NCBI GenBank assembly: GCA_029706075.1
Contig: JAINUG010000052.1
Span: 1,135,998-1,199,997 of the forward strand
DNA length: 64,000 nucleotides
Source: Aldrovandia affinis
Lineage: Eukaryota > Chordata > Actinopteri > Notacanthiformes > Halosauridae
Direction: 5' to 3'
Shown here piece after piece: positions 1 to 43,404 of the stretch (within the stretch, counting starts at the first letter, position 1; each line of letters starts with the position of its first letter). Under the pieces are notes generated by a model. It was given only the letters and a program-made list of their open reading frames with translations. It was not told the origin of the DNA and searched no databases. The position numbers and the translations under genes are program-made.

Positions 1-234
1 GATTGTTCTCGCAAGGTTTGCGGATCATCCCGCGTGCTAAACCAACACGCCATTTAATGACCGCGTTTCCCCCGACACGGCCTCTTCCGGGCCTTTCCGC
101 CGGATCGATGCGCTTCCAGAATGCGTCTTGGGCGCTCTGTCCGAGTGCTTCACCCTCACCGCCGTCCCTCTACCAGTGACCTACACATCCTGGAGCTTCA
201 ACTCTATTGAACTCAATCCACGCCTTGTACGAGC

Positions 235-332
235 TCACAATACGAGGGGGGGATATTTGACATGAAAAGAGGGTATAATTGGCTACTAAATTGGGAGAAA
301 AATTGGGAAAATCTGAAACAAAATCTTAAATG
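235..332 (+). repeat. SINE 3' tail (AATTGGCTACTAAATTGGGAG type)
   Basis: Carries the tail shared with the SINEs at 2100, 14190 (minus) and 26707. The body upstream is diverged. Confidence 0.6.
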
Positions 333-1430
333 GCAGGGGACAGATGGGTGGCATGACAGCTTACCACTAAGACTGTAGCAGCATGCATCTGTATCAGGGA
401 GCATGAATATGTGTGCGTGTTAGACCAACTTACTCTGAGCCTATTAGCATACTGCAGGAGAGCTGTGCAACTATGTCTAGGACTATAAAATGTACATGTG
501 CGCAATCTGTAAGTGCATGTTGGTGAATGTGCGTGCAAGTCTGTCTGTCTGTGTCTCTCTACTGGGCAATTTCGGGGCAGCAAGAATAAGGAGTAGAATA
601 GTCACAGTCGTACCGAATGTTCTCCAATCCTCCGAGGTTGTGCCCCACTTTTTGGTTTGTGAATGACATCCTCCTTCTTTATCTGGTAGAATGAATCGCA
701 TACCCTCCCCCCTCCCCAACAGAGTTAGCTTCTCCTGAACTGTGACACCATGAAACCAACACTTGGCTCTTCTTGTGCACGTACAACGTTTTTTGAGGCC
801 GTTCTTCTTTCGCGGTTGTTCTCCGTTCAACGGTTTCTCTTGTGCAAGCTCAACATTTTCCCCCTTCCGAACGCGACGCTCAGGGCAACAGGATATGGTG
901 AGCGAGGCAGACGTGTGATCTCACCATATACACCAGAGCACTAATGCGGCAGAGGCGTGAGACTGAACAGATGCACCCTCCAGGCCGAACATACCATTGC
1001 TACCGACGCCGGAGTTACACCAACGAAGCACTTTCCTTCCAACAAGGATAATTACATTTAAATTGAGTCGATGCTTCGCACCCTTTTTTTTTTTTTTTTT
1101 TTAAACTGGGGAAATCTCTCAAAAAGAAGCGTGACTGCAATTTCTCACATTGCAAAAGGAACACACACACACCTATGTGCCAGACAGGAGGGAAGCATTG
1201 CTTCGCCTTGGAAGCATTGCTTGGAATCGTACCCCTATAGATCCAAATGAGACAGAAGCAATCCAATGTTGATCCTGTGCCACACTGCACACATTTCCTT
1301 GACACGGTGATTGTGTGCAGAGACATCGCCACAGTCGCATGTGTAAAACAGTGTAAAGATGTGGACAAGTTAGTGAGGGATAAAGACACAGGCATGTAGT
1401 AACAGTGGGTGATGTATATTTGAGGGCACA
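333..1430. other. slain1 intron, nothing recognised
   Basis: No exon, SINE head or other structure recognised apart from a T run at 1084-1102. The reading frames present lack family similarity. Confidence 0.55.
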
Positions 1431-1765
1431 TCATGGCATATGTGTGAGGGTGTATGAGTGCGCATAAAGATGTGTCGTGAAGTTGTGTGTCTGTGTGAGT
1501 GTGGATAAAGGTGTGTAGTTAAGGTGTGTGAAGATCTATGAAGGTGGGTAAGGTAGTGTAGTTACGGTGTGTGTGTGTTTGTGTGTCTGTGTGGATAAAG
1601 GTGTGTAGTTAAGGTGTGTGTGTGTGTCTGTGTGGATACAGGTGTGTAGTTAAGGTGTGTGAATGCGTATGACAGTAGTTCATGTGTGTGAATGCGTATG
1701 CAGGTGGGTACAGCATGTAGTTATGGTGTGTGAATGTGTATGCAGGTGTGTAAGGTATGTAGTTA
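1430..1765. repeat. GT-rich minisatellite
   Basis: Irregular repeats of a roughly 20-40 base module containing AGGTGTGTAGTTAAGGTGTG, decayed in the second half to GTGTGTGAATGCGTATGCAG. It lies within 40 bases of the slain1 exon 2 donor. Confidence 0.8.
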
Positions 1766-9013
<7,248 letters not shown>

Positions 9014-9340
9014 CGGTTTAAAAAAATACTCGTGTAGCCCATCTATAATACAAAAACTGGTAAAATGGTGGACAGAGGGGTTTTTTTGTCAGTCCGTGCT
9101 CCGCCGTCGCCTCGCTGTGATTCCAGCATTCACTGAATCTTTTTTTTTTTGCTCCCGACCCCCCAACAAGAGTGCTGCGTTGAGATGCTGCGCCCCAGTC
9201 GCCCAATGAAATACAATGCAAGCCCCGGCTGTCTCCTCCCTCGGAGCGAAGCGAGGCGCAGGAACCCGCAAACGAGGTCGCTTCAAACGCGCCCGGACGC
9301 TGATGCGCTCCAGGTGGGATGAGTGGGCGTCGGACACCCG
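9014..9340 (-). promoter_or_regulatory. slain1: slain1 5' UTR and CpG-rich promoter candidate
   Basis: CpG- and GC-rich sequence directly upstream of the slain1 start, in contrast to the AT-rich flanks. No TATA box is evident at a suitable distance, which fits a CpG-type promoter. It includes a run of A on the coding strand near 9140. The transcription start cannot be placed from sequence alone. Confidence 0.5.
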
Positions 9341-9888
9341 TGCGCTGCGTTCAATAACACTGTAGTAGAGGGAGGTTATCTCGCAAGCGATGAGTACCGC
9401 ATGCCCGGGTACGAATATGACTTAAAACGACTGACACCCTTCACTCCAGGTATGAGGGATTATTGTATTCAGAAGAAGATAAAAATAGTCCTAAACGATT
9501 TCCCCCCCTCCCTTCTGTCTTAATCACAAAGTGCAGTTGGTGTTTAAGACAATACAGGGGTTGTCCCAATTCAAGGCACCGTGTTCTGATGTGGATGTAG
9601 GGATCGGTTTATAATACTTAATAAGTAACATGTTTAGTTAACGCATCATCGATTGAATTTTCACGTACGTAAAAAAAACGTATGGTTTTAGAGTAGGCTA
9701 CAATTCCTCTCGCTCTCTGCTTCAAATTTTGCACGCCATTCAGTGCACATCAGTGTAATTTAATTATGTAAATGACAACGCAATGTCAATGATTAGAAAG
9801 TGGAGGGTGGAAGTGCTGTAGTATAGTGGATATATGATTGCTCCTTGTGGGGATATATGTAGTGCAGGTTTATGTTTCATAGTCTAAT

Positions 9889-10087
9889 CAGTGGTGGACA
9901 AAGTAAGTACTTTTACTTTACTTTTACTTAAGTACATTTTTCAAGTACCTGTGCTTACTTAAGTACTTCCATTTTTACTTTTACTTTCAACAACAAATAT
10001 TCCCACCCAACATGGGAAGCAATGTAGGACCTTTACTTGAGTAATATATATCAGGGTATCTGTACTTGTGTACTTTTTCCACCACGG
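9889..10087. mobile_element. hAT-type MITE, degraded
   Basis: Starts CAGTGGTGGACAAAGTAAGT and ends TTTTTCCACCACGG, with internal ACTTTTACTT repeats and a palindromic layout, as the better copy at 29402. Target duplication no longer clear. Confidence 0.7.
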
Positions 10088-11360
10088 CTAGTAATACCAA
10101 AGGTTTTAAAACGGCCTCTGCATTTGGCTCTCCATAATAAAGGTGATGGGTTCGAGGTAATGACCCCTGTGAGACTGCCATCCTGTCCAGGAGTTATACT
10201 TGTACATCAAACCGCTTCATGCTACAGAAATTAGGACAAGCTCCCGAATGACGATTTAATTACACTTACTTATTTTTCATACACATTTCCTGTTAAGTTC
10301 TCCGGTCCTCTGAAGGCATTCAAATACACAAATTAAAATGCCAGGTATTTTTTTAAATGAAGAGTTTTCAGTTGAATGTGTCCTCGTTTAATTTGACTTG
10401 GTGATACCAATATGATATTCAATCAATCAATCAACCAACCAACCAACCACTCAATCGATACAATTTTATTGTGTTTTTTTAATGAATGAAATTGCTACAG
10501 CATGCTTAAAAATAGACAGAAAAAAGAAGAGTACATAAAATGTGCTTTAATGTTATCCACCATTTTGAAGTGCACAAATTATACATTGTTATGGTTCATT
10601 CCTTTACCTTGTATTATAATAATTTTATTAATAAAGCAAAGAGGAAAATGTGTCCCTACTCCCTGAATTCTGTAAACAGACGTTGGAAAGTTATTGTTCT
10701 TCATTGTTATATATTCTCTGTTTAAGTACCTACATGTAGCCTATATATTGTTTGTGTCTATAAATTGTTCCCGCTTACCATAAATACACATTTGCATTTC
10801 TGTTCACATTTGTGTGAGTTTTAGTTTTCATTATAACGATCATGTGCTCAGCGATGCCACTTCTCTGTAAAAAAAAACAACAACAACAAAACAAAAGCAT
10901 ATTAGAATTTTCACAGTAAAAAATATGGTAGGATCATTCAATAATCAAACAGATTACCAGACAACTTGGAACCAGTTACTCCGTTTTTGTCAATATAAAC
11001 ACACCCAGACCCACAAGCGAACACTGGTTAATAGCAGCATAGTGGTGTAATGTTACCTGTGTATAAAAAAAGAAAAAGAAAATGTAACCCCTTTGTCTGT
11101 TGTGTAAACCCCCCTTTCTGCTGTATATCTCCATGTCTTATTATGTATGTATTTACAGTAAAAAAAAAAAATGTTCACGGTAGATCTGAATACTACAAAT
11201 AACAAATACAGTTTCAATACATGCAATTTGGAATAGAATCTTGTACCATCTCTTCCTAAAGACTTGAGACCCAGTGCTTTAAAACAGTAAAACTAGTACT
11301 GCACAGTATGTTGTTGTTCCCCGAAGAGAGCAGTTCAAAGAAATTAGCGCTAAGATGTTC
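10088..11360. other. scel 3' flank / scel-slain1 spacer
   Basis: Presumed scel 3' UTR and intergenic DNA. TTTATT words (AATAAA on the scel strand) occur near 10622 and 10466 and could be polyadenylation signals. An AATC/AACC simple repeat is at 10423-10456. Confidence 0.5.
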
Positions 11361-33862
<22,502 letters not shown>

Positions 33863-34384
33863 TTTTCAAAATGAGTGTTGTTTTCCGGCCTGTTGAAAAA
33901 AAGAAAATTGTTTAGAGTAGAGCCCTGAACACTTTCATGGAAATATACTACCGAGTTCAGTGTGTTCATGTGAACACAAGCGCAGGGTGAAAATGATTCA
34001 TTTAAGTGCCACAAGAGGGTGCTATACTCCCAAAAGACTGCATTTGCGCACAAAGCGGACGCATCACAATTTGTCAATTGACTTAAAAATACGACAAAAT
34101 GTACTTTTACTTCTACCTGAATGCTGCCAGCTTTGGCCTGTAGAACACTACCTCGCGCAGAGCATAGTTGTGGCACCTGCCTGCATTCTTTCCCCTCTGA
34201 TTCACCAGGTGCTGCACCTCAAAGCTGCCTGTCCACATTTTCCTGGCGACACACCTTTTATAAATATGCCCACAACCACCCACACCTGCTGATCGCTCCA
34301 CCCTAAACGCAAGGAACATTCTGATATCCTTTATTGGGAAAAGGTTACCGCGACCTCCCATGATCTATGATCTGAACCACGCTC

Positions 34385-34510
34385 ACACACACAGAAACAT
34401 ACACAACACACATGCATAGAAACACACACACACACACACACAGAAACATACACACGCACAGAAGCACACGCACACACACACACACAAACATGCAAATACA
34501 CACATACACA
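34385..34510. repeat. (CA)n-rich microsatellite
   Basis: CA dinucleotides interrupted by GAAA and GCA. Lies in the scel 5' intron. Confidence 0.95.
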
Positions 34511-35749
34511 CATCTTCCTACGACTGACAGGCCTACACAAACACAAACAGACCACAGCAACATCTTTGAGACATTTTGTCAAAATGTCTACCACAAATAT
34601 TTATGGAATTGAGAGGTTCAACCATTAGTTTACTTCTATGCTATGTCGATTGTTCAACTGCAGTTGTACATAATTGAGTACACCAAACATTTTCAGCTGG
34701 GAATTTTGGTGATAACAGCAATCCATATTCGATGTGGTCTAAAGATCAGTATAAATACAGGAATACAGCTATTATATAAAATACCAGTGCCATCTGTTCG
34801 TCTCATTTAGTCATCCTATTTAAATGTGTCAGTCCCTTAATCTTGAAACCTGAACAATCTGCTTTACAAGAAACCCAAAGGTGCAAGTTTAATTTATTAC
34901 TTGCAGAGATATAGCTATACTTCCCTGTCCCAATCCAAGCCCCCCTCTCCAAACCCAATATTACCCAGATTTTTAAAAGGTCACAGGAGGACCCACACCC
35001 TATATTACTGTAAAGAGCCAAAAGTTCAACACATCTACTGTATGTCGCTATGGATACTGGGCAAGATATTAAATGAATGTATTGTTTAGTGCACAGTGCA
35101 CCTAAAAAAGACGCTCTTAGACCAGATACAAACACCTGTACTAAATCACACAGACTGAACGGAATGCAGTACCATTGATCTCATCACCTGTCCTGTAAAA
35201 TGTCGAGAGATTTCAATCATTTTTAACAAAAATGCTTTGATAGCTTGACAACATTCTCAGAACGACGTGTGCAGATACTAATGGAATGAAAATATTGTAT
35301 ATCAAATAAACACTCAGACGTTGTTCCTTCATTGGGAGCCACTCGAAATATGAAAAGTGACGGTATCTCCTATCCGCACAAATAACGCGTCTGCGCACGC
35401 TATGTAAGTTCAAGTGGGGATACGGTGAGCTCTTGGCAGTGACAGATGTATTTTTCGCAACTGAAGAAACATGCTTTCTTATGAGTTCAAACGAGTCTCC
35501 CGCTCAGATTTCCATGTCTATCCAGTTTGACAGTAATGAACGTGTGCGTAGAGCCCATTTTAAGTGGTCGCAATCTGCGTTGGAGATTTTATGCTACGCA
35601 CAGCAATTATGTAAGCGATGTTTATGGGGTGTGTTCACACAAGGAATACAGACCTAAACTGAGCGGGTGTGAATATAGAATTTGAAACTGTATGCTTTGT
35701 GGTGACAGTGCTTTTATAGAGCCAACAAATGTTGGATTTGTAGTTTGAC

Positions 35750-35892
35750 ATAACATATAACATACGCTTTTATCCAAAGCGATTTACAGCACTAAATGCA
35801 CACATTTTGCTATAGGCTATATGTGACCCCAAAGGGAATCGAACCCACAACTTAGGCGTTGTCAGCGCCATGCTCTACAAAGCCACACAGAA
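35750..35892 (-). repeat. tRNA-derived SINE
   Basis: Minus-strand copy with tail complement ATACGCTTTTATCCAAAGCG and head complement GGGAATCGAACCCACAACTT. Confidence 0.8.
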
Positions 35893-36283
35893 CCACAGGT
35901 TGACGAACAATAAGAGGAATACAACTATAAATAACGGCTGCATTATCTAACGCTGGTTTGTTTAGCGTGTTTAACTGTACGATTATGGTCATCCTTATTC
36001 AACAATTTAGTTAGTAGTACCAGTATATCAGAGGAAAAAAACCTTCAATTCAATATAAAAAAATAATAATTAATATAGGTATTGTCAGGTTTTCAGGTTT
36101 TTCTACATTGCCATACTTAGTTTCCGTTCTATAGCCTACATGCCACTGTATATGACAGCTTATATATATATATAATTCAATTCAATTTCTGTTACAACTT
36201 AATTAACACGTTATTGTTTTCAAGACTTCGCATAAACTCTCTAAAATTAATACCGTGGAGAACCGTAACAATCGGACACTTAC

Positions 36284-36430
36284 CGGAGTGACACTGCGTC
36301 TGCGCGACAGCAACGACTTGTGAAGGTGTTGCACTGAATCTCACGGTTTCCCACCTCGCCCTCGGGTTTATGTCCTTGGGAGTGGACAGGCGACGCACTC
36401 AGGGCGGGGGTGTGCCCTAAACGCGTTACA
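36284..36430 (-). promoter_or_regulatory. scel: Candidate scel noncoding first exon / promoter
   Basis: A CpG-rich patch about 2.4 kb upstream of the first coding exon, ending in a strong donor (CTCCG then gtaagtgtcc on the minus strand) at 36284. The exon with the start codon has its own acceptor, so at least one upstream noncoding exon is expected. Its 5' limit is a guess. Confidence 0.4.
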
Positions 36431-37481
36431 CTTGCCGTGCAGCGAAAACCTGTATGGTTAGTTTTTGTTGTTGTTGCAACCTGTCGTTGTTAAGGAGTTT
36501 GAATAATTGTGCTGTTTTGTTTTGATGTATGCGACAGCAGAGAATTGGGAGGGGAGCTAAAAATGGGTGGGAGCGGGGGTCTCTTAAATGTGTAGACAAG
36601 CCCACTAGGTGCTGGCACTGGAGAAAATGTCAAAATGTTGACATAAAAATACCATGAAATATGTCTCTGGTATGATTTTCTCCCCTGCCATTATCTTTTA
36701 CTGTGCGAGGCAATAAATACCAGCACACTACCTACAGAAGAAAGTACCGTCAAGATACACAATAAACTCGGACTTTTTAGACTAATAATAGGATGTGTTA
36801 GATATAATATAACACAATAGGTATTTTTTCAGTTTCAATAGCCTCATGATTTGTGGTTGGTTATACATTCCCATTATGTACATCATTTTACACACATATG
36901 GTATCAAGTGTAAGATTTCTGTCAAATTGTCATGTTATATTTTGATGTCAATTAAAATATTAGAAATGTGGATGGAATGTCATACTATGCTGAACACTAA
37001 CCATGATGTTACCGTGCTCACCTCAACTGGTCTCGGAGCTGCAATGATCAACAAAATCTACACGGTCAACCCGGGACACGAGATAACTCCGCAAATATAC
37101 CACAAAGTGAGGTTATTTTGAATTTTAGAGCTTTGCCTCATTCGGAACCTTGCAGAGTAGCAATAAATTATACCTTGCTATGCATTAGTGCCATTATAAA
37201 GACCGGGGGTATATATAGGTATCCGGGACATATAGTACACGCAGTAAATTCATGTGTGGATGAAAGTGAATGAATGTAAAGATCCCTCTGTCAGATTGTC
37301 TGGCATCTTGTGAAAGCATATTTAACATTCCAGTGGAGTTTTTTTTAAAATTCCAAACACTCTTGGCCATGATGGGAGCACCCAGAATGTTTGGATTATG
37401 AAAAATTATATATATAAAACTTATCAGCATGCCTCCTTTTAAAATAAAGCAGAGACCATGTTTTTATAATGTACATTAATT

Positions 37482-37528
<47 letters not shown>

Positions 37529-37535
37529 ATATAAA
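37482..37535. repeat. (GT)n(ATGT)n microsatellite
   Basis: GTGTGTGTGTTTGTGTGTGT then ATGT tetranucleotides. Confidence 0.93.
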
Positions 37536-38892
37536 TTCATCATTGGGAGGTAGGGTGGATTTAAAACGCCCCTAGAAAACATTATACAATGGCTTTTAAA
37601 AATTTGGAATAAGCAGAATAAACACTTTTAGAGACAAGATGGATCCTTGCCTGATCATTTCAGTACGTCAGTTGGGAGGAGGCCAGGACTGATAGCCTAT
37701 GTTTCTTTTTTTACAATGAATATTTAGAACAAAACTGTAATGGAAATGAAACCACTAGAAATGAAATCACTTTGATACTTTGTTAACACCTCTGTAACAT
37801 CACTCTCGTTTTTTGGTTTTAAAAGTATATGTAAGCTAAGTCAAGAGACCCTGCCCCGGGGCTAATGGGATCAGTGATATTCCGATTTCTGTAGTGTGAG
37901 GCCAACGTGAGGCAGTGTCCTGAACGTCAGATTATCAGCGGCCACTGGGGAAGTCCATCTATTTTAATGCTGATTGCCGAGCAGACAGGCAGTGGATTGC
38001 ACGTTTTTGGTGTGATACGGCCAGGGATTGAACCGTACGATCCCAGGGTCAGGGAAGACAGGTGAATAAGCTCCGGATGCATGTATCATATAATAACCGT
38101 GGTAGGTGGGGGGTTAAACCTGGCCACGGAAAATATGCAGGTGACAAATAAAACCCGAACAGTGACTTTGACTTTGACATACTGCATTAATTTGGTAACT
38201 AGGAGTGTCTTTGGTGACAACGAAAGTATGCACATGAAAATATTTCGTAGGGTGTGGCGGTGGAGGAAATTGTAATGATTTATGCCCTCGTGAGACTTAA
38301 CCGCGACATCAGACGAAAAGAACAAAAAATGCACTGCCCTGACAGCGAGTGAAAACTGACGTAGTAGCCTACTCCATTTACGTTTACATTTAAAGAGATA
38401 ATTGTCATCATTAATATTAAGTTTATGTTGCTTGTGTTGTGAAAAATATTATACTATTATTGTTTGTATGTTCAACTTGATCAAGGGAGACTTTCATTTG
38501 CCCCCGAAGCCCAATTAGGCTGCAATTAACCATGAACATTATACACATCCTGTTCTGTTTCATATCCGTTTGCTAAGGATTTTGGTGCTATTTTGGGATC
38601 GCACTATAGTCAAGCTGGTTATGGGGCAGGTTGTTTCACGCCCTTGTTTATGCGACTGAGAACATGTATTGTGGGAAAACCACAGGTAAGTCAAACAAGA
38701 ACCACAATACAAATATTACAACCCAGTAAATTACAGTAAGTGGCGCAGACAAAGTATCGATGCCTTCACTGTATTGCTAGCAGTATACATTGTATTGAAA
38801 CGTGGCTTTATTAAACACAATTTATAAATAAATGGCAAAACTAAATGAAAATATTTACCCCAGGTTCAGTGACAACACAGCTACCAATGAAT

Positions 38893-39142
38893 AAGTAGAA
38901 AGGACGGTCTTATAAAATGAAGGAGGTTTTTCTGGATTTTTTGGATATTGGGAAGTTTTTATTTACACAGAGAGTTGTCAATGCCTAGAACAGCTGGCCA
39001 GGTTCAGGTAGTAGAGGCGGAAACACTTGGGATATTTAAGTCCAGGCTAGATGCAGTACTGGATACTCTTTAGATTAGAACATGACGAGCCTGGATGGGC
39101 TGAACGGGCCCGTTCTCGTCATTATGTATTCTTATGTTCTTA
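38893..39142 (+). repeat. Non-LTR retrotransposon 3' end
   Basis: Contains GCCTGGATGGGCTGAACGGG and a 3' end of TATTCTTATGTTCTTA, a dispersed fish LINE 3' terminus. No coding part left. Confidence 0.6.
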
Positions 39143-42100
39143 AAATGCTAGACATACACCATACAATGGTGTTAGGAAATTAAACAAAGCTGATAGGCCT
39201 ACACTAGATGAGATGAACTGAACAGTTACTCCCAAAAGATGACAAAAAACTTCCAATTCTCTGTACGCCTTTTCTCAATGAGCATTTTTCAAATATCAGG
39301 CTGCCTATGACCTTGGTATCTTCCTCAAAGCATCTAGTCTGTCTAGCTGTCATTCTTCGTGGCAGTTAGCTTTGTTTCACACTTCTCCGTGGGAGTCATA
39401 GGCTATAGGAAGGCGTGCATTTTTGGAAGGGTGTGGTGACGGAGCAAACACATAGCTTTAGCGCTGCTCCTAACTGCTGCAAAACATTACATTAAAGCTG
39501 CTGAAATATTCCCTTTTGTCGTGTTCATGCTAACACTACTGGTTCAAACGAAAGAAATGTAATATGCTTAAAGCTCAATTCTGCATTGTTGGGGGGCTAC
39601 TTGGGAGGATAGGGTTAAGCCCTGTTCTCAATTGTCTGGATGCCATAGAAGCATTCCTGCAGCAAAGCATGTGTCTGACTTGTGTGTACCGATTTCCTGT
39701 CTGGTTTGATCGTAAAGGGCCTTCCACTTACACTGGTTTGAATCATACGATGTCTTGTGATAACACCGCCGTCCCACAGTGAAAATATGAAGACACGGAC
39801 CTGAGATCTGTTTATTTCTTTACGCGACCCGCAGCGATATACAGTAGGCTATCGTACAGATAATTATCCAATAACTCTGGATTCATATCAGCAGCCTCAT
39901 ACCGAAACCATGGGAACCAGGGAGAGGCTGGTGAACGCTGATTCCAGCCTTTCAGACAAGCGCTAGCAGTCGGGCCTGGTTTAACGCTGCTGCAGGCACG
40001 CACAGATAGGGCCTTGAGCCCCTGCCCTTTTGCCCTCGGAGTCAAAAAGTGCCCTTTTTTTGGCTGGTGTTAATTGTAATTTTATTTTTTATTTATTTGT
40101 TATTGAAATTCTATCAAATATAAAGAGGGAAATGTATAGTAGTATCCACGAAAAAATACACCTTATCTATTTAAAAAGTACCCCCTCCGCCTTCCAAATG
40201 GTTTTGTCTCAATCAATCAATCAACGTCGCATCTTCCGACATTCCGAATACAACTTGTCATGAAAAGTACCGCATCCCCAGCCCCAGTTCGGTTACGGTG
40301 AATGATATCACTCAGGTAGGCACGGTTTTAATTATGAAACCACGATTAAACAACACTTACTTACCTTTTATGTTATATATCCGTTAAAAAAACTATTAAG
40401 TAGGTCAGTAGGACTTGCCAACTTCACGCTGTAATTTAGTCATTACTAGCCTCGGTACTCGCGAGCAAGTAAGCTAGTCTAATTATCATTAAAACGATGT
40501 TATCTCAGTCATCAATCTCATCAATCAATCAATCAATCCATTTTGATTGGGAAATAAGAAGCAGCATAAACACTGCTAGAAGAGGCAAATACACCTATCT
40601 CCAATGAAAGGCTAAATACTTATCACCTCCCTGACCCTGGATCAGTTTTTCAACCATATGCATAGATGTAACAAGTATATAAGAGTGTGTTTAAGTAGTG
40701 TGCGTGCGTGCATGCGTTTTTGAATATAATACAATACTGGTTTCCTTTCCTCTCTGTGTGATGCTCAAAAACATGTTACTAAAATCAAATTGTAGTTCAG
40801 TAGTTGTACCATATGTCTAATTTATAAAATGTATGCAGTGTAACAAAATGATACAGAACATGAAAACAGAAGGAAGTTTTGAAACCCCAAATTATGTATC
40901 AAGCATGTCAGAGTAGGACTGCTGATCTAGAATCTTATCATTACTCATTACTCATTACTCATTGGGAATAGTGCGTGTCGGTGGGGTGAGTACCCTTTTT
41001 TTTTTTTTGCTTGAGCCCCTGCCCCCCAAAATGTCTGTGCACGGCCCTGTGCTGCTGTGTGCATCGGATTAAGTATCCAAGCCTGAATTTTAAATATAAG
41101 TACCCTGATCAAGTGCGGGCTATCGTGGGGTAGTGTTGCTTATAATCCTACCCCCCCCCAACACCCCCACCACCACCTTATCTCCCAGGACTGCATATGA
41201 CTTTATCATTCTTGGATTAGTGCTCCTATTCCTCCCACATTGCATCCCCTTTGGCTCCCAGCTCTAACTCAATCACAGGTAGAGCTTAATTGGGTTGTGC
41301 CCGGCATCATTTCAGCGCATCTCTCTTCTCCTCCTTTCACCCTCTCATCCTGCCGAAAAGAGCTGCTCCAATTAGAGTCAGTGATCTGTGACCTGCCAAC
41401 TCCGGGTTTTATAGGCTAATTTTAAAGGTATTAAAAGGAGTTTATAATATCCATGAGCGATCATGTGCTTTTTATTTTGTCAGTGCATGAACCAATAATT
41501 GATAATTTTTCTGGTTCGTGGATAATTGACTGTCTGGTTGATCTTTATTACTGTTGTTTAAAGGAACAGCATCTATTCGATGCATGTAGGTCAACTTGTA
41601 GGTAACAACTATAGTTTAATAAAACCCTTTTTTCCATGTAAAAAAGTAGCGTCGGTAATTCATATACGTGTATCTGGTGGTGGTCTTTTACATTTCTGTG
41701 TAAAATGTGTATTGCACAAGGTAGGGTGGATGGTATATACCAGATTGTACACATCTTTAATGTGATTATCCTTTGAATTATTATGTTTCTTAGTCTCCAC
41801 GTTTGCACCATTTATTTTTCTTTCTCATTTTCCAATATGCTGTAATGGATGAGCTCAATGAATCGGATGATATACGTAGATACAGTATCTAGGCCTATAT
41901 CTGGTTAATATTTGTGTTGTTACTGTGCTGCTCTGTGCTGCTGGCTGGACCCCCGCCTTGTGGACAAGTTAGCATTTCTATAAATAATTCAAATACGGTC
42001 TGTATAAACTGAATATTGTTTTGTGAAGAGAGGGTCTGAAAGCACTGTAGCCTACGTAATCTGACATTCTGGAGTTCACATGAATTATGCAGGGGCCCCT

Positions 42101-42547
42101 TGAAATCTCACCTCACAATACTTACGCGCAGTCTGCTGTGAAAACTGCCACGGGGACTCTACCATTTGCCCCCCGCATCGAAGAGAATATTTATTTAATT
42201 GTAGAAAGGGATTCGTTTCAAACCCTGTATACCCTGGCCATTTCAGTCTGTATCTATTTGACACCACTAGGTAAAGGGTTATGTGGTCACTGTTCGATGG
42301 GCATGACGAAATGGGCTCTAGTTTTTTGTTTTGTCTGGTGAAAGGAGAGGACCAACTGCCAATAGAGATGTGTGACATCACCGAACTTCAAAAAAGCCCA
42401 ACAAAAAAAACACACGTCCTTCAAAAGAGGCCCAGACAGTGTTAAATTACAGCATGACATCACCGCCTTATTTTGATCTGTGCTAATTCAATCAGAGAAC
42501 ATGCAGGTTCTCGCTCTCTCTCCCCCATCTCTCTCTCTCTCTTTTTC

Positions 42548-42755
42548 TATTTCAATTCAATTGAGCTTTATTTGCATGGCAATTGTGTTGCCAATGCAAT
42601 TGTTAAAAAAAAAGATGTAAAAAATAATAGAGTAGATTTAATAGTAAATAATAATAGAATGAGCAATCAGAGTGCTCTCTCTTTTCCAGATAATAATAAT
42701 AGATTTTATTTGATTGGCGCCTTTCTGGACATCCAAGGTCACCTTACATAAAAGT
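42548..42755. repeat. Retrotransposon 3' tail fragments
   Basis: TCAATTGAGCTTTATTTGCA near 42555 and ATTTTATTTGATTGGCGCCT near 42702, two common fish retroelement tail motifs. Confidence 0.45.
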
Positions 42756-43355
42756 AAAAGTATTTGAATAAAAGCAACACAGGAATTAAAATCAAAGTAA
42801 GAAAAAAAAGAAGCTCTCTCTCTCTCTGCCACCAGACACAAAGTGGATGCCTGTCTGCATGCATTGTCCAATTACGTTTCTATTAGCCATCACTGGGGGC
42901 CCCTTAGTCACATACAGCACAGCCGGGCGCACTGAATGTAATCAAACAAGGCGGCCCCTTACCTCACCTATACCTCGTATGTACTAAAACCTGCTAAAGA
43001 TCAATGAAAGGTTCACATGTCAATTCATGAGAGTAGAGAACTGAGTGCATCTGAGCCATCTGCCCGTGAGAAACCTCCAGCACCTTCAGCACTGCAGACT
43101 TGCAGGTGGGGCAGAACAAAAAAAGACAAAATAATAATTATCATGTTTCACGTGGTTTAAAAAAAACTTTCAGTGGGATAACTATAGCCCTGTTACTGGT
43201 GCTCCTTTACGTGGAGCTTTGGTAGGGCGGCGGCTTGCAGCTCCCCGGCATCTGATTCTGTCCTGGAACTGGGCTCAGGCATACTCCTCCCCTGGACGGA
43301 CCAGGTCCTCTGTTCCTTGGGTTTCAAGGCCTAGGGGTTGCTACTGGAGGATTCT

Positions 43356-43404
43356 GAAAAGAGAAAGAAAGAAAGAAAGAAAGAGAGAAAGAGAGAGAGA
43401 GAGA
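43356..43404. repeat. GAAA / GA purine repeat
   Basis: GAAAGAAAGAAAGAAAGA changing to GAGAGAGA. Confidence 0.95.

Noticed and set aside
9889-10087. Target duplication for the first hAT MITE
   Set aside because: Flanks AGTCTAAT and CTAGTAAT are only loosely alike, so no duplication is claimed.
34331-34612. Cys/Val- and His/Thr-rich open frames
   Set aside because: Translations of the CA/TG microsatellite. The same applies at 49279-50020 and 1609-2084 outside slain1 exon 2.
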